Source: Streptomyces sp. SID12501
GTDB lineage: Bacteria; Actinomycetota; Actinomycetes; Streptomycetales; Streptomycetaceae
Assembly (NCBI RefSeq): GCF_010550245.1
Contig: NZ_JAAGLU010000024.1
Span: 109,005-173,004 of the forward strand
DNA length: 64,000 nt
Direction of reading: 5' to 3'
Below the pieces are notes generated by a model. That model did no database searches, was not told where the DNA came from, and saw only the letters and a list, made by a program, of their open reading frames with translations. The position numbers were made by a program, and so were the translations under genes. Shown here piece by piece: positions 51,917 to 60,934 of the stretch (position 1 is its first letter; each line of letters starts with the position of its first letter).

Positions 51917-52576
51917 ATGCTCATCCGAGTCGTACTGGCCGAGGACGACGTGCTCCTGCGCAAGGGCCTGGCCCAACTGATCGATGCGGCACCCGGTCTG
52001 GAGGTCGTGGGGGAGGCGGCGGACCTCTCGACGGCTCTGGAGCAGGTCGACGCTCTGCGTCCCGACGTCGTCGTGACGGACATCAGGATGCCGCCCACCA
52101 AGAAGGACGAAGGAATCCGGCTCGCCGCGCTGCTGCGTGAGCGGCACCCCTCGACCGGTGTCGTGGTACTCAGCCAGCACAAGGAACCCGCGTACGCGTA
52201 CGCGCTGTTCGAACACGGTGTCGCTGGTCGTGGGTACCTGATCAAGGAACGAGTCGCGGAGGTGAAGGATCTGACGGATGCCGTACGGCAGGTGGCCGCG
52301 GGACTGTCGGTCGTCGACCCCGCCGTGGTCGAGACCATGGTGCGCGCCCGGCGAGGCGGCAGGCGGTCCCCGCTGGACGCACTCACGGCCCGGGAGCTGG
52401 AGGTGCTCGGTCATATGGCGCAGGGGAAGAGCAACGCGGCGATCGGCAAGGCTCTCCAGTTGACGGAGGGGGCGGTGCAGAAGCACACCAACTCAATGTT
52501 CGCGAAGCTTGGGATCGCCGAGGAACGGGACATCAACAAGCGGGTACGTGCGGTGCTGCTCTTCCTCGACCAATGA
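51917..52576 (+). CDS. NarL/LuxR-type response regulator
   Basis: The 219-residue protein has a receiver domain (acidic pocket VLAEDD, phospho-acceptor Asp55 in VVVTDIRMPP, Lys107 in YLIKERV) and a C-terminal LuxR helix-turn-helix (LTARELEVLGHMAQGKSNAA, then LQLTEGAVQKHTNSMFAKLG). The partner kinase is very probably the HisKA_3 histidine kinase encoded at 55002-56603 on the opposite strand. The gene is divergent from the CHAT-AAA operon and convergent with the ABC permease gene, so it is placed to link the two. A longer reading upstream of 51917 has no homology. Confidence 0.9.
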   Translation: MLIRVVLAEDDVLLRKGLAQLIDAAPGLEVVGEAADLSTALEQVDALRPDVVVTDIRMPPTKKDEGIRLAALLRERHPSTGVVVLSQHKEPAYAYALFEHGVAGRGYLIKERVAEVKDLTDAVRQVAAGLSVVDPAVVETMVRARRGGRRSPLDALTARELEVLGHMAQGKSNAAIGKALQLTEGAVQKHTNSMFAKLGIAEERDINKRVRAVLLFLDQ

Positions 52577-52654
52577 CGGCGGCGTCGGGCGTATCGCGGA
52601 CTGGCACGGCCTCCGCGGCCGCCCACAAAAGGAAATGGGCCGTGAGGCGGGCCC

Positions 52655-55000
52655 TCACTCCGCCCGCAGCTCTGTGGACACCGCGCGGTCCTCCTTCCGC
52701 GTCCAGGCGGTGGGAAGCACCATGCTCGCGACGAGCACAGCCAGGGCGGCGGCCGTTACCCACGCGCCCGGAAGCAGCACATCCCCCTCCACCCCCGACG
52801 TGGTTGCCACCTCCCACCACACCAGCCGGCCCAGGCCCAGCCCCATCGGGACACCGAGTGCCAGGGCCGGTGCGACGAGCGCCGCAACCATGGTGACGCG
52901 TAGCGCACCAACCCGTGCCGGGGTGAACCCCAGTGCCCGGACCACGGCCGTCGCCCGCCGACTGCGCCGCCGCGTCTGCCACAGGGAGTGGGTGACGGCT
53001 ATGACCACCCCGGAGGCCAGCACGCTGGTCAGGAAGTCGAGCAGGGGTCGCAGCCCGTCGAGGGTTGTGATCTCCCTGGGCGTCTCGGCACCGTAGATCT
53101 CGAGGGTGTGCTCCATAGACGCCCGCAGGGCTTCGAGCCGGCCGGGCTCCGCCGTGATGCGGGCGTCCTGTCTCGGCGGTGTCACCGCCACCCGGTCGAG
53201 ACCGGACGGGGAGAGGACCGCGCTCGCGCCGAGACGCTCGCTCGCGTCGATCGGCTGGTTGGTGATGACGCCGACGACGCGCAGCGTCGCGGTGGATCCG
53301 TCGGCAAGGGTGACGACGAGACGGCCGTCCCGCTTCCGGCCCTGGAGCTGGTCGGCGAGCCGCGGCCCGAGGGCCACCTCATCCGCCGCAGCGGGGCGTC
53401 GACCCGAGATCACGGTCACTTCTCGGGCGCTCTTGACCGGCCGATAGGCGTAGGCGCGCACCATTTCGCCGGCCAGGACGACTTCACCGATGCTCACGAC
53501 GTCGATCGCCGCGACCCTGGCATCGGTGGCCAGGCGGGCGACGTCCGGAGCCTTGGCGTCCATCAGCGAGATGTCGGCGGGCGCCCCGTAGCGCGAGGGA
53601 GTGGACACCAGCCTATCCAGGCTAGTCGAGAACGTCGAGACAGCGACGCTCAGCGTGACGACCGCCGCCAGTCCGAGGACTTGGGCGGCCATACCGGTGC
53701 CATGGCCCTGTCCGGGCCCCCAGGCCATGCGCAGCCCGGCCAGGAGGACCGGGCTACGCCGTACGAGCGGAAGCCATGGCCCGCGCCGCGGCGTTGCGTT
53801 GCCCGCGAGCGTGCTGCGCAGGACCGCCGCGGCCGTCGCACCGGAGAGCGCGAGGTGGATCAGGGCGATGGACGTCCCGCCGATGAGCGCGATCCCCGGG
53901 TTTGGCAGGTAGCCGGGCGTGGGCTCGAACGCCCGCAGCGCGCCGAGCGGCTCCAGCAGTCCGGCGGCCAGACCGGTCGCCGTACTCGTCGAGCCCGCGA
54001 CCGTCGCACCGGGTAGGGCGGCCGCCGTTCTCGCCACCGCCCGTTCGAGGCGTGTCATCCCAAGAGCCGCCTCGACGCGGTGGGCGGTGAGGCTCTGGGC
54101 GTGCCGGCGGTTGAGGGCCTGTGTCGTGATCAGGAGCGCGGCCACGGCGGTGACCCCCGCCGACATGGTGAGCCCGGCGACCAGGACCCGGCGCACGGGG
54201 GCCACCAAGGGGTCCTCGGTCGCCGTCGGATACCGCACCTGCGGCGGCCCCAGTTCCGCCAGCTCCGGGGGCGCCGGGTTGGCCGTGGCGAGAGCGGTGA
54301 AGGCCCGGTCGAAGTTCCGCCGGGGCTTGTCACCGGGAGCCAGCCGCAGAAACGAGACATGACCGGCGGACGAGGACACGTACCGGTCGGTGAACGCGGG
54401 AGTTGCGATGGCGGTGCCCGCATCGCTTCCCCACAGCGGCATCCTTCCGATGCCGACGACGTGCAACGTCACCCGCGGACCGGCCGGCTTGCCGAAGCCG
54501 ACGCCGAAGCGGGCGACCTGCTGACCCGTCAGCAGCGTCATGTCGATAGTCGAACCGGCCGAGACGCCGGATGCCCGGGCGTAGTCCTCGGAGAGCAGGA
54601 CCTCATGCGGTGAGCCCTCCCGCGGCTCACGGCCCTCGAGCAGCACAGGCCGGACGAGGTCGGCCGGATGGCCGGGCCCCGCTATGACGCTCAGATAGGT
54701 GAGGGGGCCACTGTCCAATTGGCCGACCCAGATGTGCGGCGCCCATGATTCCTCTACCCCCGGCAGGGACGCCACCTTCTGGAGCAACGCGTCCTGCGCG
54801 CCCACGACATGCGTGACCGCGTCCGGGCGGTGCACCGCTGCCACAAGCCTGGGGAAGGCCGAGTCGGTGCGCTGGGCGACCGTGAGAATGGCCAGTACGC
54901 ACCCCCCGATCAGGCCGAACATCAAGCCGATGACCAGTGAGCCGCGCCACCGGCTGCGCCAATCGGCCTTCGCGACCGCCAGGACGGCGCCCCACTGCAC
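52655..55000 (-). CDS. FtsX/MacB-like ABC transporter permease
   Basis: The 781-residue membrane protein has the FtsX architecture. An N-terminal helix (SLVIGLMFGLIGGCVLAILT) precedes a large extracytoplasmic domain (about 45-255) and a group of helices (about 260-420). A second helix with an external domain (about 430-660) follows, then three C-terminal helices (VVIAVTHSLW, LVAPALALGVPMGLGLGRLV, WVTAAALAVLVASMVLPTAW). Such permeases work in lipid or peptide export, antibiotic resistance or envelope stress and do not usually import. The GTG at 55000 is one base after the kinase stop. It pairs with the ATPase at 56600-57325. Confidence 0.87.
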   Translation of the reverse strand: MQWGAVLAVAKADWRSRWRGSLVIGLMFGLIGGCVLAILTVAQRTDSAFPRLVAAVHRPDAVTHVVGAQDALLQKVASLPGVEESWAPHIWVGQLDSGPLTYLSVIAGPGHPADLVRPVLLEGREPREGSPHEVLLSEDYARASGVSAGSTIDMTLLTGQQVARFGVGFGKPAGPRVTLHVVGIGRMPLWGSDAGTAIATPAFTDRYVSSSAGHVSFLRLAPGDKPRRNFDRAFTALATANPAPPELAELGPPQVRYPTATEDPLVAPVRRVLVAGLTMSAGVTAVAALLITTQALNRRHAQSLTAHRVEAALGMTRLERAVARTAAALPGATVAGSTSTATGLAAGLLEPLGALRAFEPTPGYLPNPGIALIGGTSIALIHLALSGATAAAVLRSTLAGNATPRRGPWLPLVRRSPVLLAGLRMAWGPGQGHGTGMAAQVLGLAAVVTLSVAVSTFSTSLDRLVSTPSRYGAPADISLMDAKAPDVARLATDARVAAIDVVSIGEVVLAGEMVRAYAYRPVKSAREVTVISGRRPAAADEVALGPRLADQLQGRKRDGRLVVTLADGSTATLRVVGVITNQPIDASERLGASAVLSPSGLDRVAVTPPRQDARITAEPGRLEALRASMEHTLEIYGAETPREITTLDGLRPLLDFLTSVLASGVVIAVTHSLWQTRRRSRRATAVVRALGFTPARVGALRVTMVAALVAPALALGVPMGLGLGRLVWWEVATTSGVEGDVLLPGAWVTAAALAVLVASMVLPTAWTRKEDRAVSTELRAE

Positions 55001-55001
55001 G

Positions 55002-56603
55002 TCACGCCTCCTTGCACAGCGGCACGAACCCGCACACCGTGGTCCCGGCCCCTGGCGCCGACTTACAGGTCAGCTCGCCGCCGAGTGCCCGCAGTCGGTC
55101 CTTCATGTTCAGCAGACCTCTGCCGCGGTGAACGGACGCGGGGTCGAAGCCCGGGCCGTCGTCCCGGACCATGAGGTGCAGCCGGCCCCCAGACGCCCAC
55201 AGGCAGACCGACACGGAGACGCCCGGCGGCGCATGCTTGGCGGCGTTCTGCAACGCCTCCACGCAGCAGAAGTAGACCGCCGCCTCCACTCCGGGCGCGT
55301 AGCGGGTGCTGTCCGGCACATCCACGGTCACCGGGGCGGTACTGCGTGCCGCCACCGCTTTCAGCGCCGCACGCAGACCGAAATCGGTCAGCACCGCAGG
55401 GTAGATGCCGTGTGCCAGGTCCCGCAGCGCGTCCGCTACCTCCTTGACACGTTCGGTCAACGCATCGAGGTCCGCCAGACAGGCCGCGCGTTCCCGGTCG
55501 CCGAACCGTGCCGCGCGGCACAGTGAGTTGCGGACCCGGCCGATGGCGGCGACGAGTCCGGTGATATGTGCTTGCGCACCGTCGTGGAGGTCGCGCTCGA
55601 TCGCGGCCCGGGCGGCGTCCGCCGCGGTGACCAGGCGGCTGCTCGACTCCTCCAACTGCTGGTTCATGCGCCGCAGATCGCGCAGGGTGTCTCCCAGTCG
55701 CTCGTCGAGTTCCCTGTTGCGCAGCACCATGGCCAGTCGCTGGGCGACCTCCATCAACGCCCGCTCCTCGGCCTCACCGAACCGGTCTGCGTCGTCGTCC
55801 CGCTCGACGACAACGAGGGCGAGGACGTCCCGGCCATGGACGGCGGGTGCGAGGCGCAACTCGCAGGCCGTCCGGGCTCGGAGGAGACCCGGCAGCCAGT
55901 TGTGCAGCCAGCCGGATCCCGCGACCGAGACCCTGCGGAGCAGGTGGATGTCCTTCGCCTCCACGTCACCCGGTGGTTCAGCCGGCCTTGGTACGGATAC
56001 GGAGCAGCGCAACGCACCCTCCTCGGCGGTCCACAGGTGAACCGCCGAAAGCTGCCAGTGACGGCGTAACGCCTCGGCAAGCTCGCGCAGCAGTTCTGCC
56101 AACTCCGCGCCATGCGCGGAGCGGGAGGAGAAGACGGCCAGGAGATCGTCCGGAAGCCGTGCCGGGGGAGGTGCCCACCGGCGCAGTGCGGGTGACACGC
56201 GCCGGGCCGACGGGACGGCGAGCACGGCGGCCAGTGCGATGCCGGCCGTGGCCGCTCCCATCAGCTCGCCCTCGCCCTCGCCGTGGTCGGGCAGACGTCC
56301 GAGCAGCAGTACGGTCCCGGCGACACCGGCCATGACGGCCAGGGCGGTCGCCACCACCCAGGCGGCGACCGCGGTGGCGGGGCCACTGACCTGTCGGGAG
56401 CCGCCGACGAAGCCCGCGATCGGCCACAACAGGACGGCGGGAACGACGACAGTCAGGACCATCACCAGCAATGACGGCCCTCCGGTCACCCACCGGACGA
56501 GAAGCAGGGCACTGCCTGTGCCTGCCGCCACCACAACGGCCGAGGCGGCCAATGACACCTGGGCTCGAAGTGCCACCGCACTCGACTGTCCGGTTGGGAT
56601 CAT
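55002..56603 (-). CDS. Membrane histidine kinase (HisKA_3, NarL-type partner)
   Basis: The 533-residue kinase has about six N-terminal membrane helices in two groups (residues 10-150), a GAF-like cytoplasmic domain (about 165-300), a coiled region, the HisKA_3 box with the phospho-acceptor histidine in IERDLHDGAQAHITGLV, and an HATPase domain (VEALQNAAKHA, RDDGPGFDP, GLLNMKDRLRALGGEL). The short loops between helices suggest sensing inside the membrane, perhaps of the ABC transporter beside it. Its ATG overlaps the ATPase stop by four bases. The regulator at 51917-52576 is the obvious partner. Confidence 0.9.
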   Translation of the reverse strand: MIPTGQSSAVALRAQVSLAASAVVVAAGTGSALLLVRWVTGGPSLLVMVLTVVVPAVLLWPIAGFVGGSRQVSGPATAVAAWVVATALAVMAGVAGTVLLLGRLPDHGEGEGELMGAATAGIALAAVLAVPSARRVSPALRRWAPPPARLPDDLLAVFSSRSAHGAELAELLRELAEALRRHWQLSAVHLWTAEEGALRCSVSVPRPAEPPGDVEAKDIHLLRRVSVAGSGWLHNWLPGLLRARTACELRLAPAVHGRDVLALVVVERDDDADRFGEAEERALMEVAQRLAMVLRNRELDERLGDTLRDLRRMNQQLEESSSRLVTAADAARAAIERDLHDGAQAHITGLVAAIGRVRNSLCRAARFGDRERAACLADLDALTERVKEVADALRDLAHGIYPAVLTDFGLRAALKAVAARSTAPVTVDVPDSTRYAPGVEAAVYFCCVEALQNAAKHAPPGVSVSVCLWASGGRLHLMVRDDGPGFDPASVHRGRGLLNMKDRLRALGGELTCKSAPGAGTTVCGFVPLCKEA

Positions 56604-57325
56604 GCCGGCCCGCCTCCGTCCGCCATGTCCTCCCCCGACCCGGCCTCCAGACAGCCGTCCCGCATGTGCACGATCCGGCGCGCCGCGGCGGCGACCTCCG
56701 GATTGTGCGTGACCAGCACGATGGTCTGCCCGTCCCGGTGAAGCCGTTGCAGCAACTCGATGATCTCCCTAGTCCCGCCCGAGTCGAGGGCTCCAGTGGG
56801 CTCATCCGCCAGCAGAAGCGTGGGCCGGTTGGCGAGCGCCCGGGCGATGGCCACCCTCTGGCGTTGCCCACCGGACAGCGTGTGCGGTAAGTCCCCCGCT
56901 CTGCCGAGCAGCCCCAGGGTGTCCACCAGAGTGATCGCTCGCCGCTCGCTGTCGGCGGCGGAGGCACCACTCAGGAGCGCGGCGAGCTTCACGTTCTCCA
57001 ACGCGGACATCTGGGGGACCAGTTCGAAGAACTGGAAGACCATGCCGATGTGTCTGCGCCGCATCCTGGCACTCTGCGCGGCCGACAGTCTCTCGACCCG
57101 CGAGCCGGCCACCGCGATGGCGCCCTCGTCCGGTTGGTCGAGGGCCGCGACAAGGTTCAGCAAGGTGGACTTCCCGCACCCTGATGGCCCCATGATGGCG
57201 ACGAAGTCGCCCACGCTCACGCGGAAGTCGACTCCGCGCAATGCTCGTACCGATGCGGCTCCCGTCTCGTAAGTCTTGAACAGTCCCCGTGTGACGAGGA
57301 CATCGTTCCCCTCCCGTGCCCGCAC
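56600..57325 (-). CDS. ABC transporter ATP-binding protein (MacB/LolD type)
   Basis: The 241-residue protein has Walker A GPSGCGKST, the Q-loop region MVFQFFELVPQMSALENV, the signature LSGGQRQRVAIARAL, Walker B LLLADEPTGALDS and the H-loop VLVTHNPEV. The ALENV and GxxF sequence style and the partner FtsX-like permease place it in the MacB/LolD group. It energises the permease encoded two genes downstream, with the histidine kinase gene in between. The start is a GTG at 57325. Confidence 0.93.
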   Translation of the reverse strand: MRAREGNDVLVTRGLFKTYETGAASVRALRGVDFRVSVGDFVAIMGPSGCGKSTLLNLVAALDQPDEGAIAVAGSRVERLSAAQSARMRRRHIGMVFQFFELVPQMSALENVKLAALLSGASAADSERRAITLVDTLGLLGRAGDLPHTLSGGQRQRVAIARALANRPTLLLADEPTGALDSGGTREIIELLQRLHRDGQTIVLVTHNPEVAAAARRIVHMRDGCLEAGSGEDMADGGGPA

Positions 57326-57394
57326 ACGACCAGCGTAGACAGCTACGGGTCGGTAGGTGCAGGAACCATGGCATCTGCCGCACGCGGTGACGTG

Positions 57395-57589
57395 TCAGGC
57401 GCGGCCGCCGACGTCGTACCACTCGACGAGCTCACGGACCGCCCGCCCGACGAGGCCGCTGTCTGCGTCACTCCGAGCCCGTGACGTGGGCCGGGCGATC
57501 ACGCGCCGGAGGGCGGCTGCCCGCTGCCGTTCCTGCGCACGGTACGCGGCGTTCTGCTCCAACGTAACCTGCCCGCACAGTCCATCCAC
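57395..57589 (-). CDS. Possible small gene upstream of ABC operon
   Basis: A 64-residue frame from GTG 57589 ends YDVGGRA and contains a plausible helical stretch (TLEQNAAYRAQERQRAAALR) with reasonable codon bias. It lies 69 bp upstream of the ABC ATPase on the same strand. There is no convincing ribosome site and no known family. It may be a fragment of a larger gene. Confidence 0.3.
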   Translation of the reverse strand: MDGLCGQVTLEQNAAYRAQERQRAAALRRVIARPTSRARSDADSGLVGRAVRELVEWYDVGGRA

Positions 57590-57642
57590 GACGAGGCCCG
57601 GCGGCGAGTGAAGTGAGCCGGGCGCTGAAGGAGAGTGTGCAC

Positions 57643-58065
57643 ATGAATCCCACGTCCGCCGCCGTGACCGCGGCGGTAGTGCATCGCGGACGTCTCGGCG
57701 GCCCTTCGACATGCAAACCTGGGGCACTTGGACGGTACTAGCCACGCTGGCTGAACACTCACAGGCTACGTGAACTGGTACATGTCGATCCCCAACCGAT
57801 CACGCCCGACTGGGCCGATCGATGGGCGGCGATGTTGGAGCACGCCCGCACCCGAGGATGGCTGCGGGCAGACGCTGTCCGGGGCGCACATCGTGGGCAT
57901 CACGGAAACCTCACGCACCTCCGTTGCACCGGTCACTCTGTCACTGGCGAGCCGATGCGCCCGGGGAGCTGGGCTGCAGGTCAGTGCAAAGAAGAGGCAA
58001 GCCTTCGCCCCAGCCAGTCGCCGGTTGATCACGACGGGCAGGCTCGCACCGTGACGCTCGTTTGA
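57643..58065 (+). pseudogene. Interrupted hypothetical gene with in-frame amber stop
   Basis: ATG 57643 lies seven bases after GAAGGAGAG, a strong ribosome site. The frame hits TAG at 57739-57741 after 32 codons. Beyond it the same frame stays open to 58065 and encodes LRELVHVDPQPITPDWADRW and MLEHARTRGWLRADAVRGAH, which look like real protein. After about codon 85 the sequence becomes low-quality, suggesting a further frameshift. The intact product would be a short Streptomyces hypothetical protein of unknown function. It sits at the right edge of the island, mirroring the decayed regulator on the left. Confidence 0.5.
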
Positions 58066-58149
58066 CGCTCAGGGCCCCAAGATGTCGTCCACCGAGCCGA
58101 GAACCCGGCCCTGAACTGCGGTTTCTGTTGACTCGTTCCCTGTGACATC

Positions 58150-58217
58150 TTTCCGATGACGCACCATGTGGAGTGCGTGGCGATTCTGGAGCCTGCTGCC
58201 AAGGGTTCCTGACCTGC
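58150..58217 (+). repeat. Right att-like direct repeat (methyltransferase 3'-end relic)
   Basis: This segment encodes, in the plus strand and in one frame, FPMTHHVECVAILEP followed by AAKGS and a stop. That is a second copy of the C-terminus of the RNA methyltransferase encoded at 43441-44769, with no gene body in front of it. It matches the left copy at 56 of 68 positions, and several differences are silent. This is expected if an integrating element replaced the gene's 3' end with its own version and left the original end at the far side. Confidence 0.65.
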
Positions 58218-58371
58218 AGCTTTGCGCGTGCGCATTGTGTGCGGTGTGGGCGTTACGGGCGATATCCTGACGCTGGAACGGCGCTCGTGACGCTCGTTCC
58301 GATGGGGAGTCAGGCGAACTGTTGGGCTGGGCGGGCCCCGTAGGGCGGCGCGGCGGGGCCAGGGCTGTGCG

Positions 58372-58572
58372 CTGGAGGCCGGCCTTGTTCCTCCGCGGCA
58401 GCGGGCGGCTCACCTCCGCTCGCGCGGAGAGCACGTCTGCCGGCCTACCCGGGTGTGCTGGTACAGCTTCGCTGTGCCGCGTCCGCTGGAACGGGATCCG
58501 CTCACCGGCCGCAGCTTCCACGATGAACCGGGTGCGGCCTGGAATGTGTTCCTCGGCTCCCTCGGACAGTAG
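58372..58572 (+). pseudogene. Possible C-terminal gene fragment
   Basis: One plus-strand frame reads LEAGLVPPRQRAAHLRSRGE and later WYSFAVPRPLERDPLTGRS, then AAWNVFLGSLGQ and TAG at 58570-58572. The end is protein-like, but no start codon with a ribosome site is found and the upstream part loses coding character. It is probably the tail of a gene truncated when the island formed. The family is unknown. Confidence 0.3.
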
Positions 58573-58578
58573 CCTTTT

Positions 58579-58615
58579 GCAGGTCTGCCCCCGATCTCTG
58601 TTGGGGCAGACCTGC
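58579..58615. terminator. Terminator between gene fragment and GAP1-like operon
   Basis: GCAGGTCTGCCCC (58579-58591) pairs perfectly with 58603-58615 around an 11-base loop, giving a 13-bp stem. It lies six bases beyond the stop of the leftward operon and likely terminates it. No T-tract is present. Confidence 0.75.
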
Positions 58616-58621
58616 GTCCGC

Positions 58622-60934
58622 CTACGGCCGTGCCTTCTCGTACAACGCCCGGGTGATCGCCACCCAAGTCTCCTTCGGCAATGTCGGAATCCGGTCCTCC
58701 TTCGCGTCGATCAGGAGTTCCTGCAGGATCTGGTGGTCGGCCGGGGCGTCGGAGGAGGCGATCGAGCTGAGGTACTTGGTGAGCTGAGGGCTCTGGGTCT
58801 TCGTGGCTCGGGGTTCGACGAGCCAGATGAAGAACCAGCGGATCATGCGGGCGGTGCGCTGGGTGTGGAGGTCGGTCAAGCACGGGTCCGGGAGGCCGGG
58901 GGGTGTTGTGATCCGGAAACCGCTCGCCAGGAGGCTGGTGAGGAGGTCGCGGGCCGACTCCTCCGCCTGGACGGCGGGTGGGAGGTGTTCGAGGACGATG
59001 TTCTGGGCGGCGTAGGGCAGGGATTGCCGGAGGAGGGACAGGAGGTCCTCGTGGTGGAATTGGGCCAGGCGTTCCTCGGCCTTGTGCCTGAGGTCGGCGG
59101 CGCGTTCCGCCGGGTTCGTCGCGCGGATCAGGTCCTCGGCCAGCGCTCGGATCTGAGATGTCTCCATGCGGGCCCGGCGGCCCCTGTGCACCCAGAACTT
59201 CGAGACCGCCGATCTTCCCGCGACCGGCTGGTCGAAGAACTCCGGCAACGCCTCTTCCTCCAGGGCGCGTTGGCGGTTCGGCGTCAGCCGGTCGGTGATC
59301 GTTCCCATCGCCGGGGTTGTCGCGGAACCCATTTCGGCGCCCGTAGCGGGGCTCGCCGCGTGGTGGGTGGTGGGCGGGTCCGCCTGCGGGGAGAACTCGG
59401 GAGGCGGGTTCGGTGGTGGAGGGTACTGGGGTGGGGTGTTCGGTGGCTCCGGGTATCTGTGGTGGGCCCCCTGTCCTGACCGTCCGGACCGCCTGTGCTG
59501 TCCTGGCTGCCTGGGCTCCACGGTCTGCCCGGACGTGTATGTCCCCTGTGCCGCCGCGGACGTTGATCCGTCCGGCGATGGCGATGGCGGCGACGACGCC
59601 GACGACGGAGTCCCCGTGCCGGACCGCTGCGCTTCCGTCGCTTCGAGTGAGCCCTGCCCCTCCTCCGTGGGACTCCCCGCCTGCCGTAGCCCTGTCGCCG
59701 GCTCCGCCGTCGGGCGGGAGTGTGGGGAAGGGGGCAACTCCGGTTCTTTGTGAAGCTGTTGGCGCCACTCCGCTGGGGAGGACCAGCTTGCGTCGGAGGC
59801 CGGAGTGCGCCGGGCCGGCGGATGGGCAGGCAACTCGTCCTGGATGTAAGGATGTTGTGGCGGAGCGGGCTCCTGGTTCCGTTCCGGGGCCGGGGGTGGG
59901 GAGATCACGGGGACGGAACCCGTGTCCGTAGTTCCCGGGCCCTCGTATCTGGTGGGCCACACTTCGCGGAGCCGGGTGTGGAAGCGCCGTAGCTCGGGGT
60001 CGGTCGTGTTCGGGTCGGTGTCCAGCAGGCGGTGGTACTTGACGGCTGGCCAGTGCAGGTAGTGGTCCACGAGGGTGGCGGCGAGTTTGGAGGCCAGGTC
60101 CGTGCCGGGGTCCAGCAGGTCGATCCGGCGCAGACGGCTGTCCTCGGTGGGGGAGACACGCCAGGCCGGGACGAACACCACCCGGTACGCCTGGTCGTCC
60201 ATCGTGTCGAAGGTGGCGAACTGCCAGCTTCCCGAGCCTCGGTCCAGCGAGGAGCCGAAGATCCACCACAGACCCCACAGCACCAGGAGTGCTGGCTCCG
60301 GCAACTCCCTTACGGGGGGCACCGGTTGATGCTCCAGGGTCTGGGCGTGCGCCTTGGCCAGGGACTCGTCCAGCTCGCCCACGAGAGCCGACAGCCGGGC
60401 CCCCGGAGTGCGCAGGAACTGGGCCACCAGACAGAGCAGCGGGCGCCGGACCAGCCGTACGTTCTCCCACATGCGGTTCCGCATGTGGTTGGCAAGGGCG
60501 TTGAGCCGTTCGCGCGGCATCGGGTCGATCCGCCCCGTCACCCGGTCGGCCCAGCCCTGCTCCGCCCAGGGAACCGCGCCCAGGCTGACGCAGTACAGCG
60601 GCACCAGGAGCTTCGCCGGTCCCAGCAGCGCATGGCACACCGTGCTGTCGCGCCCGTGGGCGTCGGAGCCCGGGGTGCGGCGGACGAGGAGGACCCGGCC
60701 GCCGGGGATGATGTGCCGGACCAGGCTGGGGCGCTGCTCGCCGCCCATGACGCGGAGGACTGGGCCGAGCCGGTCGGCGAGTGCGCGTGCCTCGGGCTCG
60801 GGGCAGGAGTAGGCGACCGCGGCGATCCCAGCGCCCCGGTGGCCGAGGTTGCCGGCCCAGCGGAACACGACCTGGTGCACCTGGTCGTCGGGTGCGGCCG
60901 TGTCGCCGGGGCGGCCGGGCTGCGTACGTGTCAC
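58622..60934 (-). CDS. GTPase-associated (GAP1-like) protein
   Basis: The 770-residue protein starts at GTG 60934, overlapping the GTPase stop by four bases. The N-terminal part (about 1-360) begins VHQVVFRWAGNLGHRGAGIA, with a GRDSTVCHALLGP motif, a layout like the GAP1 N-terminal domain of predicted GTPase-linked conflict systems. A proline-rich disordered linker (about 375-560) leads to a helical C-terminal domain (about 590-770, SLLRQSLPYAAQNIVLEHLP, ARMIRWFFIWLVEP). No enzymatic motif is visible. It is the last gene of the operon and probably an adaptor or effector acting with the GTPase. The GAP1 label rests on my recollection of the pattern. Confidence 0.7.
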   Translation of the reverse strand: MTRTQPGRPGDTAAPDDQVHQVVFRWAGNLGHRGAGIAAVAYSCPEPEARALADRLGPVLRVMGGEQRPSLVRHIIPGGRVLLVRRTPGSDAHGRDSTVCHALLGPAKLLVPLYCVSLGAVPWAEQGWADRVTGRIDPMPRERLNALANHMRNRMWENVRLVRRPLLCLVAQFLRTPGARLSALVGELDESLAKAHAQTLEHQPVPPVRELPEPALLVLWGLWWIFGSSLDRGSGSWQFATFDTMDDQAYRVVFVPAWRVSPTEDSRLRRIDLLDPGTDLASKLAATLVDHYLHWPAVKYHRLLDTDPNTTDPELRRFHTRLREVWPTRYEGPGTTDTGSVPVISPPPAPERNQEPAPPQHPYIQDELPAHPPARRTPASDASWSSPAEWRQQLHKEPELPPSPHSRPTAEPATGLRQAGSPTEEGQGSLEATEAQRSGTGTPSSASSPPSPSPDGSTSAAAQGTYTSGQTVEPRQPGQHRRSGRSGQGAHHRYPEPPNTPPQYPPPPNPPPEFSPQADPPTTHHAASPATGAEMGSATTPAMGTITDRLTPNRQRALEEEALPEFFDQPVAGRSAVSKFWVHRGRRARMETSQIRALAEDLIRATNPAERAADLRHKAEERLAQFHHEDLLSLLRQSLPYAAQNIVLEHLPPAVQAEESARDLLTSLLASGFRITTPPGLPDPCLTDLHTQRTARMIRWFFIWLVEPRATKTQSPQLTKYLSSIASSDAPADHQILQELLIDAKEDRIPTLPKETWVAITRALYEKARP

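Noticed and set aside
44775..58149. Integrase, transposase or conjugation gene inside the proposed island
   Set aside because: I looked for tyrosine or serine recombinase and FtsK/Tra-like signatures and found none; the mobility of the island is therefore only inferred from the repeats.
58410..60638. Open frame of 742 codons on the minus strand, another frame of the GAP1-like gene
   Set aside because: Proline/arginine-rich out-of-frame reading; the chosen frame overlaps the GTPase stop and has normal codon bias.
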